Of a DNA stretch of 64,000 nucleotides, positions 25,455 through 34,505 are shown one piece after another. Under the pieces are notes generated by a model. That model made no database searches. It was not told the origin of the DNA and saw nothing but the letters and a program-made list of their open reading frames with translations. The stretch covers positions 248,001 through 312,000 of the forward strand of contig NZ_JANHDP010000002.1 of assembly GCF_024494695.1 (NCBI RefSeq). The letters run 5' to 3'. A program made the position numbers and the translations under genes. Position 1 is the first letter of the stretch. Each line of letters starts with the position of its first letter. Source of the stretch: Natronoarchaeum rubrum. GTDB taxonomy: Archaea; Halobacteriota; Halobacteria; Halobacteriales; Natronoarchaeaceae.

Positions 25455-25844
25455 ATGCCCACGGTAGAATACCTCAACTACGAAGTACTGGACGACCAGG
25501 GCTGGGACATGGACGACGACGATCTCTTCGAGCAGGCCGCCGACGCGGGCCTCGACGACGAGGATTACGGTTCTCTCGACGTCAACGAGGGCGAGTACAT
25601 CCTCGAGGCCGCCGAGGCCCAGGGCTACGACTGGCCCTTCTCGTGCCGCGCCGGTGCCTGCGCGAACTGCGCAGCCATCGTCTTCGAGGGCGAGATCGAC
25701 ATGGACATGCAGCAGATTCTCAGCGACGAAGAAGTCGAGGAGAAGGGCGTGCGCCTGACCTGCATCGGTTCGCCCGATGCCGACGAGGTCAAGATCGTCT
25801 ACAACGCCAAGCACCTCGACTACCTGCAGAACCGCGTCATCTGA
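25455..25844 (+). CDS. fer: Halophilic 2Fe-2S ferredoxin
   Basis: 129 aa from ATG 25455. Plant-type ferredoxin fold with the four cluster cysteines: C64, C69, C72 ([10 protein letters not shown]) and C103 (LTCIG). Residues about 14-44 form the extra acidic domain characteristic of halobacterial ferredoxins. It carries electrons for 2-oxoacid:ferredoxin oxidoreductases and other redox enzymes. A T6 terminator follows. Confidence 0.97.
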   Translation: MPTVEYLNYEVLDDQGWDMDDDDLFEQAADAGLDDEDYGSLDVNEGEYILEAAEAQGYDWPFSCRAGACANCAAIVFEGEIDMDMQQILSDEEVEEKGVRLTCIGSPDADEVKIVYNAKHLDYLQNRVI

Positions 25845-25867
25845 GCGGCTCTGCCGTCTCACCTGCC

Positions 25868-25883
25868 GACGCTTCATTTTTTG
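25868..25883 (+). terminator. Poly-U terminator after the ferredoxin gene
   Basis: T6 run (25877-25882) 33 nt after the stop, preceded by GCTTCA. Confidence 0.5.
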
Positions 25884-26001
25884 GTCGCCGACCGCTCAGT
25901 GCGGCGCTCCGGCCGGCCGATCTTTCAGGAACATTCGTTCGGTTTTCTTCGCCGCGCTCGAACCGAATAGATCTTCTTCGCTGACGCCCTACCCCCGGTC
26001 G

Positions 26002-26268
26002 ATGGGACTGCCGGACCTGTTCGCTCGCGTCACGGGCACGAGCGAGGACGGCGTCGAGCACGCTCGCGATCGCCGGGCCGAAGCTAGGGCGACGGGACTG
26101 CTTCCCGACGATTGGGACGGCACGTCGCCGCTCGCGCTCTGCGTGCTCTGTCACGCGTTCAACCGCGAGGGGTTCGCGCACTGCCGGATCTGTGCCGAGC
26201 GACTCCCCAGAGCGACGGTGCCGCCCGAGGACTGCCGTCGGATCGCGCTCCAGCGGAGCGGGCACTGA
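26002..26268 (+). CDS. Small hypothetical protein with CxxC pair
   Basis: 88 aa from ATG 26002. Two knuckles, CVLC and CRIC, sit 16 residues apart with an intervening His (LCVLCHAFNREGFAHCRICAERL), consistent with a zinc finger. The N-terminal 40 residues are helical and Arg/Asp-rich. It lies between ferredoxin and the prepilin peptidase on the same strand. Function unknown. Confidence 0.65.
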   Translation: MGLPDLFARVTGTSEDGVEHARDRRAEARATGLLPDDWDGTSPLALCVLCHAFNREGFAHCRICAERLPRATVPPEDCRRIALQRSGH

Positions 26269-26302
26269 CCGCCCCACCGACCGCACCTCGCTGCGGGCGG
26301 AA

Positions 26303-26314
26303 CCTATTTTACGG
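26303..26314 (+). promoter_or_regulatory. TATA box of the prepilin peptidase gene
   Basis: CTATTTTACGGT is centred about 26 nt upstream of the GTG start, which supports this GTG as the start of a leaderless mRNA. Confidence 0.55.
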
Positions 26315-26334
26315 TCGCCCGCCCGCATGGGAAC

Positions 26335-27396
26335 GTGATCGACCTCGGGTTCGTCGTGGCGCCGGCGCCGGATCTCCTCCGTTTGCTTGCGGTGCCCGTT
26401 TTCGGCTGGGCGGCCTGGCGCGACGTCAAGAGCCGACGGGTTCCCAATAAGACGTGGCTTCCGCTGCTGGCGCTCGGGCTGCTCGCGCTCGTCTGGCAGG
26501 CGGCCAGCCTGCACGCGACGGGCGGCTATCGCTGGCAGCTGTTCGTCAGGCAGGTCGCGATCAGCCTCGGGCTGGTCGTCCCCCTGGCGTACGCGTTCTG
26601 GTGGATCGGCGGCTTCGGCGGCGCCGACGCGAAGGCGTTGATGGTGCTTGCGGTGCTGTTCCCGGCGTTCCCCTCCTACTTTCTGGCGGGCGGCGCCGAG
26701 TACCCGCTGGTCCAGACGCGGATCGGCGTGTTTTCCTTTAGCATCCTTACGAACGCCGTCCTCGTCGCCGCGGCCTACCCCCTCGCGCTCGCGCTGTACA
26801 ACGCCGTTCGCGGCCGCTTTTCTTCGGCGATGGCCGTCGGACTGGAGCGGCCCTTGTCGGCGGTGCTGACCGCTCACGGCCAGCTGCTGGAACGCCCGGA
26901 CGGGCTGACCCGCCGCGGATTGGATCTCGACGCGCTCCGGATGTACCTGCGCTGGCGCGGTCTCGCGCTCGCTGACCTGCGCGAGCGCCCCGAGCACTAC
27001 CGCGATCCAGCCACGCTTCCCGCCGATCCGAACCCGCCGACCGACGGCGCCGTCGGGGCGGTTTCTCCCGTCCCCGACGCGGCGGGCGACGCCGATCACG
27101 CCGCGGCGACTGCGGCGTCTCACGACCCGGGCGAGACCGACGGCGGGACGCCTCGCGACGACGCGGCGTACGACGACCCCTGGGGCGCCGCCGCCTTCCT
27201 CGACGCGATCGACGGCTCGGCCTACGGAACGACGCCCGAGGACCTCCGGGACGGGCTGGACGTGCTCGCACAGGAAGAGACCGTCTGGATCTCGCCGGGC
27301 ATTCCGTTCATCGTTCCGCTGTTCGCGGGACTGCTCGTCTCGCTGGTGTACGGCGACCTGCTCTTTTCGCTGCTGGGCGCCCTCGGGCTCGTCTGA
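26335..27396 (+). CDS. Prepilin/preflagellin peptidase, A24 family
   Basis: 353 aa with a GTG start at 26335, placed about 25 nt after a CTATTTTAC TATA box. This membrane aspartyl protease cleaves class III signal peptides of pilins and archaellins. The two catalytic aspartates are visible: Asp30 in AAWRDVKSRRVPN and Asp98 in GGFGGADAK. About six hydrophobic segments occur in two groups. A hydrophilic, Asp/Ala/Pro-rich stretch of some 130 residues (about 180-315) separates the catalytic part from the final helices. No pilin or pil operon is adjacent. Confidence 0.92.
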   Translation: MIDLGFVVAPAPDLLRLLAVPVFGWAAWRDVKSRRVPNKTWLPLLALGLLALVWQAASLHATGGYRWQLFVRQVAISLGLVVPLAYAFWWIGGFGGADAKALMVLAVLFPAFPSYFLAGGAEYPLVQTRIGVFSFSILTNAVLVAAAYPLALALYNAVRGRFSSAMAVGLERPLSAVLTAHGQLLERPDGLTRRGLDLDALRMYLRWRGLALADLRERPEHYRDPATLPADPNPPTDGAVGAVSPVPDAAGDADHAAATAASHDPGETDGGTPRDDAAYDDPWGAAAFLDAIDGSAYGTTPEDLRDGLDVLAQEETVWISPGIPFIVPLFAGLLVSLVYGDLLFSLLGALGLV

Positions 27397-27614
27397 TCGG
27401 CCGCGGCGTCGACTCCTCCGTCCACAGCTTTACGTACGATACGGCGGCGACGGCCGGCGTGACCTGACAGTCGCGCGGAGCGTCTCGCCGTCGCGCACCG
27501 CAGCGCTCCGCGCCCCCATCGCGGTGCCTGTTCGCCACGTTGCCCGGCAGCGACGGCCGAACTGCCGCCTCGCCGACCAAAAAGCATACCTCGGCGTCGG
27601 GCCTCGGTCTCGAC

Positions 27615-27992
27615 ATGAGCGACGCAGCCGCCGCCGTCGATCTCGATTTCGGCGAGTCGGGCCGCATCCCCGCGGTCGCCCAGGACGCCGACTCCGGCGA
27701 GATCCTGATGCTGGCGTACGTCACGCCCGAGGCCGTCGAGCGCACCCGCGAGACGGGGCGCGCCCACTACTACTCCCGGAGCCGCGAGGAACTCTGGGAG
27801 AAAGGCGCCACGAGCGGGCACGTCCAGCACGTCGAGGAGATTCGCGTCGACTGCGACGGCGACGCCATCGTCTACCGAGTCGACCAGGAGGGCGGCGCCT
27901 GCCACACCGGCTACGAGTCCTGCTTCTACCGCACGATCGACGGCGAGACGGTCGGCGAGCAGGTGTTCGATCCCGACGCCGTCTACGAGTAA
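27615..27992 (+). CDS. hisI: Phosphoribosyl-AMP cyclohydrolase
   Basis: 125 aa from ATG 27615. It opens the purine ring of phosphoribosyl-AMP in histidine synthesis. The zinc/magnesium ligand motifs are complete: VRIDCDGDAI-type ([15 protein letters not shown]), and [14 protein letters not shown] supplying two cysteines. It is monofunctional (no HisE domain). It is followed after 4 nt by the coiled-coil gene, so they share a transcript. Confidence 0.96.
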   Translation: MSDAAAAVDLDFGESGRIPAVAQDADSGEILMLAYVTPEAVERTRETGRAHYYSRSREELWEKGATSGHVQHVEEIRVDCDGDAIVYRVDQEGGACHTGYESCFYRTIDGETVGEQVFDPDAVYE

Positions 27993-27996
27993 GCCG

Positions 27997-29133
27997 ATGA
28001 GCGAACCAGCGAGCCGTCGGTTCGACTCGGTCGAGCGGCTCCGGGACGCCCACGAGCGCCTGGAGCGGCTCCGATCGGCGGTCGCGGACCACGGCGAGAA
28101 CGACGTCGAGACCGTCGCCGAGACCTATCGCTCGGCCCACCGGCTGCTCGACCGGTACGTCGACGACGCCACCGGAACGGGCGATTTTCAGTCCTACGTC
28201 GAGTTCCGCGGCGAGTTCGCCACGCTCGTCGAGGACCTGCCCGACGAGCTCCCCCGTCGCGAGGCGTTCGAGGACGCGCTGGAGGCGGTCGACAAGCGTC
28301 GGCTCAGCCAGAGCGATTTCGACCGAGCGCAAGAGGCGCTCGCACGCGCCGAGGATCTCGTCGACCTGCTGGGGGATCGCGACGACGCGCGGGCGGCGTA
28401 CCGCGATGCTCGCATCGACGCCGCCGATCGGCTCGACGCGATCGACGAGCGCGAAGCGGAGCTCGAACGACTGCTGGAACTGGGCGACGCCGACCTCGAC
28501 GCGCCCGTCGAGCAGTTGCGCGACCCGATCGAGGCGTACGACGAGTCGATCCGCGAGGCGTTCCGCGAGTACCGCGAGACGGCGTCGGCTCGCGAGCTGC
28601 TGGCGTTCGTCGAGCAGACGCGCGCGTTCCCGCTCGTCGACCTGCCGCGCCCCTCGGAGGAGCTGCTCGCGTACGTCCGCGAATCTCCCGACGGCGAGGA
28701 ACCGCTGCCGACGCTACTGGAGTACGCCGACTACTCGCGCTCGAAGCTCGAACACTACGCGGCCGACGCCGACGCGCTCAAGCGCTCGATCGCGACCGAG
28801 CGGACCTACCTCGAACGGCTCGACGCCGAGCCCCTGACGATCGGCTGGCCGCCGCCGGAGCGAGGCGTGCTGCGCTGGCGGGTCGTCGAGCTCCGGAAGG
28901 TCGTCGACCGGTTCGCCCCGGAGGACGCCGTCGCGAAGCTCCGCGAGGTTCGCGCGCTGGCGAACGACGCCGAGCGGTACGAGCGCCTGCGCGACGCCGC
29001 GGTCGCGACCCACCGGCTCGACGCCGACGATCGGGAGCGTCTGGCGTCGGGCGGCGTCGCGGACGACCTCGACGAGTTGCGCGAGGAGCGTGCGGCCCTC
29101 GAATCGGCCCTGTCGGAGCTTCCGGAGCCGTAG
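27997..29133 (+). CDS. Coiled-coil conserved haloarchaeal protein (DUF7118-like)
   Basis: 378 aa, almost wholly helical, acidic and rich in Glu, Arg, Ala and Leu with heptad spacing (RLRDAHERLERLRSAV; DDLDELREERAALESALSEL). It has no membrane segment, signal peptide or catalytic motif. It begins 4 nt after the hisI stop codon. The family label is from memory and tentative. A structural or complex-scaffold role is plausible from the coiled coil alone. Confidence 0.8.
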   Translation: MSEPASRRFDSVERLRDAHERLERLRSAVADHGENDVETVAETYRSAHRLLDRYVDDATGTGDFQSYVEFRGEFATLVEDLPDELPRREAFEDALEAVDKRRLSQSDFDRAQEALARAEDLVDLLGDRDDARAAYRDARIDAADRLDAIDEREAELERLLELGDADLDAPVEQLRDPIEAYDESIREAFREYRETASARELLAFVEQTRAFPLVDLPRPSEELLAYVRESPDGEEPLPTLLEYADYSRSKLEHYAADADALKRSIATERTYLERLDAEPLTIGWPPPERGVLRWRVVELRKVVDRFAPEDAVAKLREVRALANDAERYERLRDAAVATHRLDADDRERLASGGVADDLDELREERAALESALSELPEP

Positions 29134-29195
29134 CTGCAGACTCTACGTTCGACGCCGTAGCTCGACGCCCGCGAGCGATCGGTGCGAGAACGAGC

Positions 29196-30554
29196 TCAGT
29201 TCCTGCCCGCTTCGAGCGCATCGCCGACCGCCGCCGCCAGCTCCTCGGCTCGCTCGGCGTCGCGCGCCTCGGCGTAGACGCGGATCAGCGGTTCGGTGCC
29301 GCTCGGTCGGGTCAGCGCCCAGGCGTCGCCGTAGTCGAGCCGGTAGCCGTCGATCGTCGTCAGCTCGGCGTCTTCGGTTTCGGCCCACTCTTCGGCGGCC
29401 GCGAGCATCCGGTCGCGCTCGTCGCGGTCGGCGTAGTCGACGTTTCGTCGGACGTTGTGGTAGTCCGCGAACGGCGCAACGACGTCGCTGGCCCGGCGGC
29501 TGGCCACCTGTTCGAGGAAGCGAGCGGCGGTGTAGGCGCCGTCGCGAGCCAGCCGGAACTCGGGGAAGAAGATTCCGCCGTTGCCCTCGCCCGCGATCGG
29601 CACGTCGGCGCCCTCGCGCTGGAGCTCCAGCACGCGACTGACGATGTGGGTCGATCCGATCGGCGTCAGTTCGAGATTCGCGTCGGCCGCGTCGACGGCG
29701 TCGACCAGCCGCTGGGAGACGTTGACCGCCGAGACGGTGGTTTCGCCGGGATCGAGTTCGGCCGTCGCCAGCGCGGCCAGCGCGGCGTCGCCCTCGACGA
29801 ACTCGCCGCGCTCGTCGAAGAAGATCGCGCGGTCGGCGTCGCCGTCGTGGGCGATCCCCAGGTCGGCGCCGGCAGTCCGGACCAGCCGTCCGAGGTCCGC
29901 CAGGTTCTCCGCGACCGGTTCGGGGTCCCGTCCCGGGAAGTGGCCGTCGGGCTGGGCGTTGACAGTCACGACCTCACAGCCCAGCGAGCGGAAGAACTCG
30001 GGGCTGGTCAGCGCCCCGGCGCCGTGGCCGGGATCGAGCGCGACCGTCAGGTCGGCTGCCGCGATGCGCTCGCGGTCGATCGCCGACAGCAACTCGGCGA
30101 CGTAGTCGTCGTTGACGTTCGACACGCGCCGTCGCGTACCCACCTCGTCCCACGGCACCGTCTCGACGCCGCCTTCGAGGAACGCTTCCTCGATCAGTTC
30201 GAGCGCGTCCACCGACAGACCGACGCCGTCGGGCCCGATCAGCTTGATCCCGTTGAACTCTGGCGGGTTGTGCGAGGCCGTCACCATCACCACTGGCATC
30301 TGCGCCCGTTCGGCGTACGCCTGCGCCGACGGCGTCGGTGTCCGGCCGAGTCGGTCGACGTCGGTCCCGACGCTGGCCAGCCCGCTCGCGGCCGCGTCGG
30401 CGAGCATCCCGCCGGTCACGCGCGTGTCCCGCGCGACCGCGGCGCGATCGGCGTCCCAGACGGTTCCGGCCGCCTGGGCCACCTGTACGACGAACTCGGG
30501 AGTGAAGGACTCGTTGACCGTCCCCCGCGTCCCGCTCGACCCGAAAACCTCCAT
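29196..30554 (-). CDS. glmM: Phosphoglucosamine mutase / phosphohexomutase (GlmM-type)
   Basis: 452 aa from ATG 30554. It interconverts hexosamine 6-phosphate and 1-phosphate for UDP-GlcNAc and glycan synthesis. FGSSGTRG opens the protein. The phosphoserine loop TASHNP (92-97), the metal loop DGDADR (about 220) and the phosphate-binding RPSGTEPLIRVYAEA near the end are all present. Substrate range in archaeal members covers several hexose phosphates, so the gene name is by homology. Confidence 0.93.
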   Translation of the reverse strand: MEVFGSSGTRGTVNESFTPEFVVQVAQAAGTVWDADRAAVARDTRVTGGMLADAAASGLASVGTDVDRLGRTPTPSAQAYAERAQMPVVMVTASHNPPEFNGIKLIGPDGVGLSVDALELIEEAFLEGGVETVPWDEVGTRRRVSNVNDDYVAELLSAIDRERIAAADLTVALDPGHGAGALTSPEFFRSLGCEVVTVNAQPDGHFPGRDPEPVAENLADLGRLVRTAGADLGIAHDGDADRAIFFDERGEFVEGDAALAALATAELDPGETTVSAVNVSQRLVDAVDAADANLELTPIGSTHIVSRVLELQREGADVPIAGEGNGGIFFPEFRLARDGAYTAARFLEQVASRRASDVVAPFADYHNVRRNVDYADRDERDRMLAAAEEWAETEDAELTTIDGYRLDYGDAWALTRPSGTEPLIRVYAEARDAERAEELAAAVGDALEAGRN

Positions 30555-30679
30555 GTGCGGAGGTGTGACTGCCGTCCTCAAAGTGGTTCCGCATCCGAAC
30601 GGGCGATCGGTCCCGGTGCGCCCCGTCGCGGCGACCGGAAGCCGGACGGTTGATACTGGACCGGTCCGTACGGCTACTC

Positions 30680-31330
30680 ATGGCACCTCGATTCACCCGT
30701 CGTCGGGCCCTCGCGCTCGCGGGCGGGCTAGCGACCGGTTCGATCGCCGGCTGTTTCGGCCTCGGTGATGCGCCCGAGCCCTCCGGTGAGGCGGTCGAAT
30801 CGCTCCCGACGCCGGTGCAGGGCGACCCGGAGTCGTCGATCACCGTCGCCGCCTACGAGGACTTCTCGTGTCCACACTGTCGGGACTTCCATCTGAACGT
30901 CTACCCCGACGTCGTCTCGGAGTTCGTCGACACCGGGCGCGTCCGCTACGAGCACCACGACTTCCCCATCCCGGTCGACGATCGGTGGTCGTGGGCCGTC
31001 GCCGGAGCCGCCCGCGCTGTCCAGGACGGGGTCGGCGACGCGGCCTTCTTCGAGTACGCCGCGCTCGCGTTCGAGCAACAGGGATCGTACTCGATGGACG
31101 TGCTCGCGGACCTGGCGAACGAGGTCGACGCTCCAGCCGATGCGGTGCGCTCGGCCGCCGAAAACGACACGTACGCGCCGGTACTCGAAGCCGACCGCAG
31201 CGACGGGCAGGATCGCGGCGTCCAGGGCACGCCGACGGTGTTCGTGAACGACGAGCAGGTCGATCTCGACTCGGGCGACAGCCAACTCGACGCGATCCGG
31301 TCGGCGATCGAGTCGGCGGAGTCGGGATAG
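30680..31330 (+). CDS. DsbA-like thiol oxidoreductase, Tat lipoprotein
   Basis: 216 aa from ATG 30680. A Tat motif (FTRRRALALAGG) and lipobox (SIAGC) predict export and lipid anchoring. The mature part is a DsbA/DSBA-family thioredoxin fold with active site CPHC (FSCPHCRDF), the cis-Pro loop GVQGTPTVFVND, and a helical insertion. It should form or reshuffle disulfides in exported proteins. No DsbB/VKOR partner lies nearby. Confidence 0.92.
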   Translation: MAPRFTRRRALALAGGLATGSIAGCFGLGDAPEPSGEAVESLPTPVQGDPESSITVAAYEDFSCPHCRDFHLNVYPDVVSEFVDTGRVRYEHHDFPIPVDDRWSWAVAGAARAVQDGVGDAAFFEYAALAFEQQGSYSMDVLADLANEVDAPADAVRSAAENDTYAPVLEADRSDGQDRGVQGTPTVFVNDEQVDLDSGDSQLDAIRSAIESAESG

Positions 31331-31387
31331 CCACCGAGCGGCGCCGTCCCGCATCGCTTTTGCTCGCCCGCCGCCAACGCTCGGCCA

Positions 31388-31885
31388 GTGAATCTCCACG
31401 TCCGGTACGAGGGCGACGACGACCCCGACAAGTGCACCGCTCGGAAGCTCGCGCGGTTCGACCTCGCCGAGCTACATCGCAGCGACCGGGCGACCCCGTA
31501 CGGGATCGTGCTGAACCCTCACGCCGAGCGCGCGCTCTCGCCGGCCGACCGCGAGGCGAGCGACCGGCTCGTCGCGCTGGACTGCTCGTGGGAGACCGCC
31601 GGCGAGGCGATGTTCTCGATCGACGGCGAGCACCGCGCGCTTCCCTTTCTCGTCGCCGCGAACCCGATCAACTACGGCAAGCCGTTCCAGCTGACCACCG
31701 TCGAGGCGCTGGCCGCCGGGTTGACGATTCTGGGCGAGCGCGAGCGCGCCGAGGAGATTCTCGCGAAGTTCACGTGGGGCGAGACGTTTCTGGAGATGAA
31801 CGAGGAACCGCTCCGGCGATACGCCGATTGCGAGGATTCGAGTGAGGTCGTCGAGATTCAACAGGAGTATCTGGATCGAGAGTGA
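31388..31885 (+). CDS. rRNA aminocarboxypropyltransferase, Tsr3/DUF367 family
   Basis: 165 aa from GTG 31388. The SPOUT-like Tsr3 family transfers an aminocarboxypropyl group from S-adenosylmethionine to small-subunit rRNA. Signature elements: [61 protein letters not shown]. The length matches archaeal members. The GTG start is chosen because [18 protein letters not shown] is the family N-terminus. Confidence 0.93.
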   Translation: MNLHVRYEGDDDPDKCTARKLARFDLAELHRSDRATPYGIVLNPHAERALSPADREASDRLVALDCSWETAGEAMFSIDGEHRALPFLVAANPINYGKPFQLTTVEALAAGLTILGERERAEEILAKFTWGETFLEMNEEPLRRYADCEDSSEVVEIQQEYLDRE

Positions 31886-31960
31886 CGCCGCGGCGCCCCG
31901 ATATTCGCCTCGACGATCGTCGTTTTGTCCCCGCCCCTCGTGGTACCGCGACCCTCGCAA

Positions 31961-31970
31961 GGGTTATCCC
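31961..31970 (+). promoter_or_regulatory. TATA-like element of cspA
   Basis: GGGTTATCCC lies about 30 nt upstream of the ATG at 31996; the predicted leader is only a few nucleotides. Confidence 0.4.
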
Positions 31971-31995
31971 CCGAGTGCCCCTACAGTTGTTTGCA

Positions 31996-32190
31996 ATGGC
32001 GAAAGGAAACGTTGATTTCTTCAACGACACAGGCGGCTACGGTTTCATTTCGACGGACGACGCGGACGATGACGTATTCTTCCACATGGAAGACGTCGGC
32101 GGCCCGGACCTCGAAGAAGGCACCGAGATCGAGTTCGACATCGAACAGGCCCCCAAGGGTCCCCGCGCGACGAACGTCGTCCGCAACTAA
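31996..32190 (+). CDS. cspA: Cold-shock domain protein
   Basis: 64 aa. Single-strand nucleic acid-binding OB fold with RNP1-type GGYGFIS and RNP2-type DVFFHMEDV. It acts as an RNA/DNA chaperone. Very acidic in the second half (LEEGTEIEFDIEQ). The codon choice includes more A/T than its neighbours, as is common in highly expressed small genes. Confidence 0.96.
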   Translation: MAKGNVDFFNDTGGYGFISTDDADDDVFFHMEDVGGPDLEEGTEIEFDIEQAPKGPRATNVVRN

Positions 32191-32294
32191 TATCTCATTC
32201 ACTGTCGCCTGACGGCGGCGCTGAACGACGATTTCATTCTTCGGAAGATTACGCACGGAGCGCGGGCTTTGCGCGCCGTAGTCGCGTCGCGGCC

Positions 32295-34277
32295 TCAGTC
32301 CTCGCGCTCGACGAGCGCCTCGCGCGTCTCGCGGATCCGATCGACGACCCGTTCGTAGTCCGGATTTCCGGCCCCCGCACCGCCGTCCGCCGCGGCGTCG
32401 GCGTCCGTGTCGGCGTCTCGATCCACGGCGCCGTCCGCGAGATGCTCGGCGATCACCTCCGTGGCCGAGAGCAGCCAGGCCGCGCTCTCGGCCAGTCGGC
32501 GGACGTCGCCCGGCGCGACGCCGTAGCGCTCGTCGATCGTCTCGGCGTCGGCGCCGTCGGCCCAGTCGGCGAGCAGGCGGGCGGTTTTCAGGGTGCCGAG
32601 CCAGGACTGGAAGTTCCCCTCGAACTCGCTGACGGACTTGGTGAACTGGTCCTCGCGGCGCATCGCGAACTCGCTGAGCCGCCCGGCCTCGTCGTTGCGG
32701 ACGTGCTGGGTCGTCATGTCCTCGGTGTCACAGACCAGTTCGAGCACGGTCAACGCCGTCACGCGCTCCATCGCCGCCGCCGTTTCGACGGCTTCCACCA
32801 CTTCGGCGCCGGTCAGCGGGTCGACGTACACCCGCGAGACCAGCCGGCCGAGATCCGTCGCCGCCAGCCCGCCGTCCCGGCGCAACATCCCCGTGGCGTC
32901 GAGGTAGGCCAGCACCTCGTCGGTCAGATCGACGAGTTCGGACTCGTCGCGCTGGTGAGCGAAAAACGTCGACGCGAGCACGTCCCGGAGCCCCTCGCGG
33001 GAGTCGGCGAACCCGCCCGCGACCGTCGCGAGGACGTGCGTGCGCAGCGGTTCGCGGGCGGCCAGCTTCGACTCGACGGGCTCGGGCTCGGCGCCGACGT
33101 AGCGCTCGCGCAGCCGGTCGGCGTTTTCACCCGTGGCGACCAGTACCGCCTCGCCATAGGGGTCGAGTCCCGGGCGGCCAGCGCGCCCGAACATCTGGTG
33201 GACCTCCAGCACGGGCAGGGGGTCGTACCCCTCGCCGGTGAACCGCTCGGTGTCCCGGACGATCACCCGGCGTGCGGGGACGTTGACGCCCGCCGCGAGC
33301 GTCGGCGTCGCACAGAGCACGCGCAGGTCGCGCTCGCGGAAGGCGTTCTCGACGATCGAGCGGTGCTCGGCGCGCAGTCCCGCGTGGTGGAAGGCGACGC
33401 CGCCCGCCGCGGCGCTCGCGAGTGCTTCCCCTGTGCTCGTGGTGGCGTCGGCGCCGATCTCCTCGGCGATTTCGGGCGCCGCGGCGAACTCCTCGTCGGC
33501 CAGCTCCGCGGCGAGTTGCTGGGCCTCGCGCCGGGAGTTGACGAACACGAGCGACTGGCCCCCTTCGTCGAGCGCGTCGGCGACGAGCGCCGTGGTCGGC
33601 GATCGATCTTCGGCGTCGATCGGGTGGCTTTCGCCGTCCTCGAACGCGATCGCGCCGTCGTCGTACACGCCGGTCTTCAGATCGACCGGCCGCCACGTCG
33701 ACTGGACGAGTTCGGCGTCGAGCCAGTCGGCGATCTCGTCGGCGTTGCCCACAGTCGCGGAGAGCGCGACGATCTGCTGGTCCGGGCAGAGCCGTTGGAG
33801 CTTGGCTAACGTGACCTCTAGGGTCGGCCCGCGCCCGCTGGCGTCGAGCAGGTGGACCTCGTCGACGACGACGCAGGCGAGCTGCTCGACCCAGCCCGCG
33901 CCGTTGCGGATCGCCGAGTCGACTTTTTCGCATGTGGCGACGACGATGTCGTCGTCCGCGAACGCCTCGTCGTCGGCGTCGTAGTCGCCCGTCGCGACGC
34001 CGACGCTCACGCCCGGGAGCTCGCTGAACGTCTCGTACTTCTCGGTCGCCAGCGCGCGCAGCGGGACGACGTACAGCGCCGGCCCGTCGGCGGTCAGCAT
34101 CGCCAGCTGGGCGACGAACGTCTTCCCGCTGGCCGTCGGTAGGGCGGCGACGACCCGCTGGTCGTCGGCGACGCCGGCCTCGACCGCGGCGACCTGCGGC
34201 GGGTACAGCGATTCGATCCCTTGCTCCTCGAAGTGCTCGACGAACCGGTCTTCGAGGGGTAGCTCCCGTACCTCCAT
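32295..34277 (-). CDS. Ski2/Hel308-like superfamily 2 helicase
   Basis: 660 aa. Walker A PTASGKT (about 46-52), DEVH box (about 139-142), SATVGN motif III, and motif VI QMFGRAGRPG are all present. The C-terminal part has a winged helix and a ratchet-like helical domain (YGVAPGDVRRLAESAAWLLSATE), which is the Hel308 pattern. Canonical Hel308 is longer and ends with a helix-hairpin-helix domain V; this protein ends instead in an Asp/Ala/Gly-rich linker and a short basic helix. It probably unwinds forked DNA at stalled replication. Confidence 0.9.
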   Translation of the reverse strand: MEVRELPLEDRFVEHFEEQGIESLYPPQVAAVEAGVADDQRVVAALPTASGKTFVAQLAMLTADGPALYVVPLRALATEKYETFSELPGVSVGVATGDYDADDEAFADDDIVVATCEKVDSAIRNGAGWVEQLACVVVDEVHLLDASGRGPTLEVTLAKLQRLCPDQQIVALSATVGNADEIADWLDAELVQSTWRPVDLKTGVYDDGAIAFEDGESHPIDAEDRSPTTALVADALDEGGQSLVFVNSRREAQQLAAELADEEFAAAPEIAEEIGADATTSTGEALASAAAGGVAFHHAGLRAEHRSIVENAFRERDLRVLCATPTLAAGVNVPARRVIVRDTERFTGEGYDPLPVLEVHQMFGRAGRPGLDPYGEAVLVATGENADRLRERYVGAEPEPVESKLAAREPLRTHVLATVAGGFADSREGLRDVLASTFFAHQRDESELVDLTDEVLAYLDATGMLRRDGGLAATDLGRLVSRVYVDPLTGAEVVEAVETAAAMERVTALTVLELVCDTEDMTTQHVRNDEAGRLSEFAMRREDQFTKSVSEFEGNFQSWLGTLKTARLLADWADGADAETIDERYGVAPGDVRRLAESAAWLLSATEVIAEHLADGAVDRDADTDADAAADGGAGAGNPDYERVVDRIRETREALVERED

Positions 34278-34463
34278 CTACCGTACTCTCCGGCCAGATG
34301 CTATTTAAACTACGGGGCGGGCGGTAACGCCGGCTTCCCCCGGGTCGAGAGAGTCGGTACGGGATAATCGAATTATGTCAATATGGTGGGACCAGAGGAT
34401 CGCAGGACGGCGCTCGACTGTCAGTGTATGCACGTTTGTGACGGCTGGTTCTCCGACGACAAG

Positions 34464-34475
34464 AAAATACTTAAG
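34464..34475 (+). promoter_or_regulatory. TATA box of the NCS2 permease gene
   Basis: AAAATACTTAAG is centred about 36 nt upstream of ATG 34506; the leader is predicted to be about 8 nt. The upstream 150 nt (34320-34460) include a second AT-rich patch (GGGATAATCGAATTATG). Confidence 0.55.
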
Positions 34476-34505
34476 TTGTGGCTGGGCCCTTTGCACAATC
34501 ATCCA

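Noticed and set aside
34278..34505. Riboswitch upstream of the purine permease
   Set aside because: I could not find the conserved core of a purine or other known riboswitch, and a near-leaderless start leaves no room for one.
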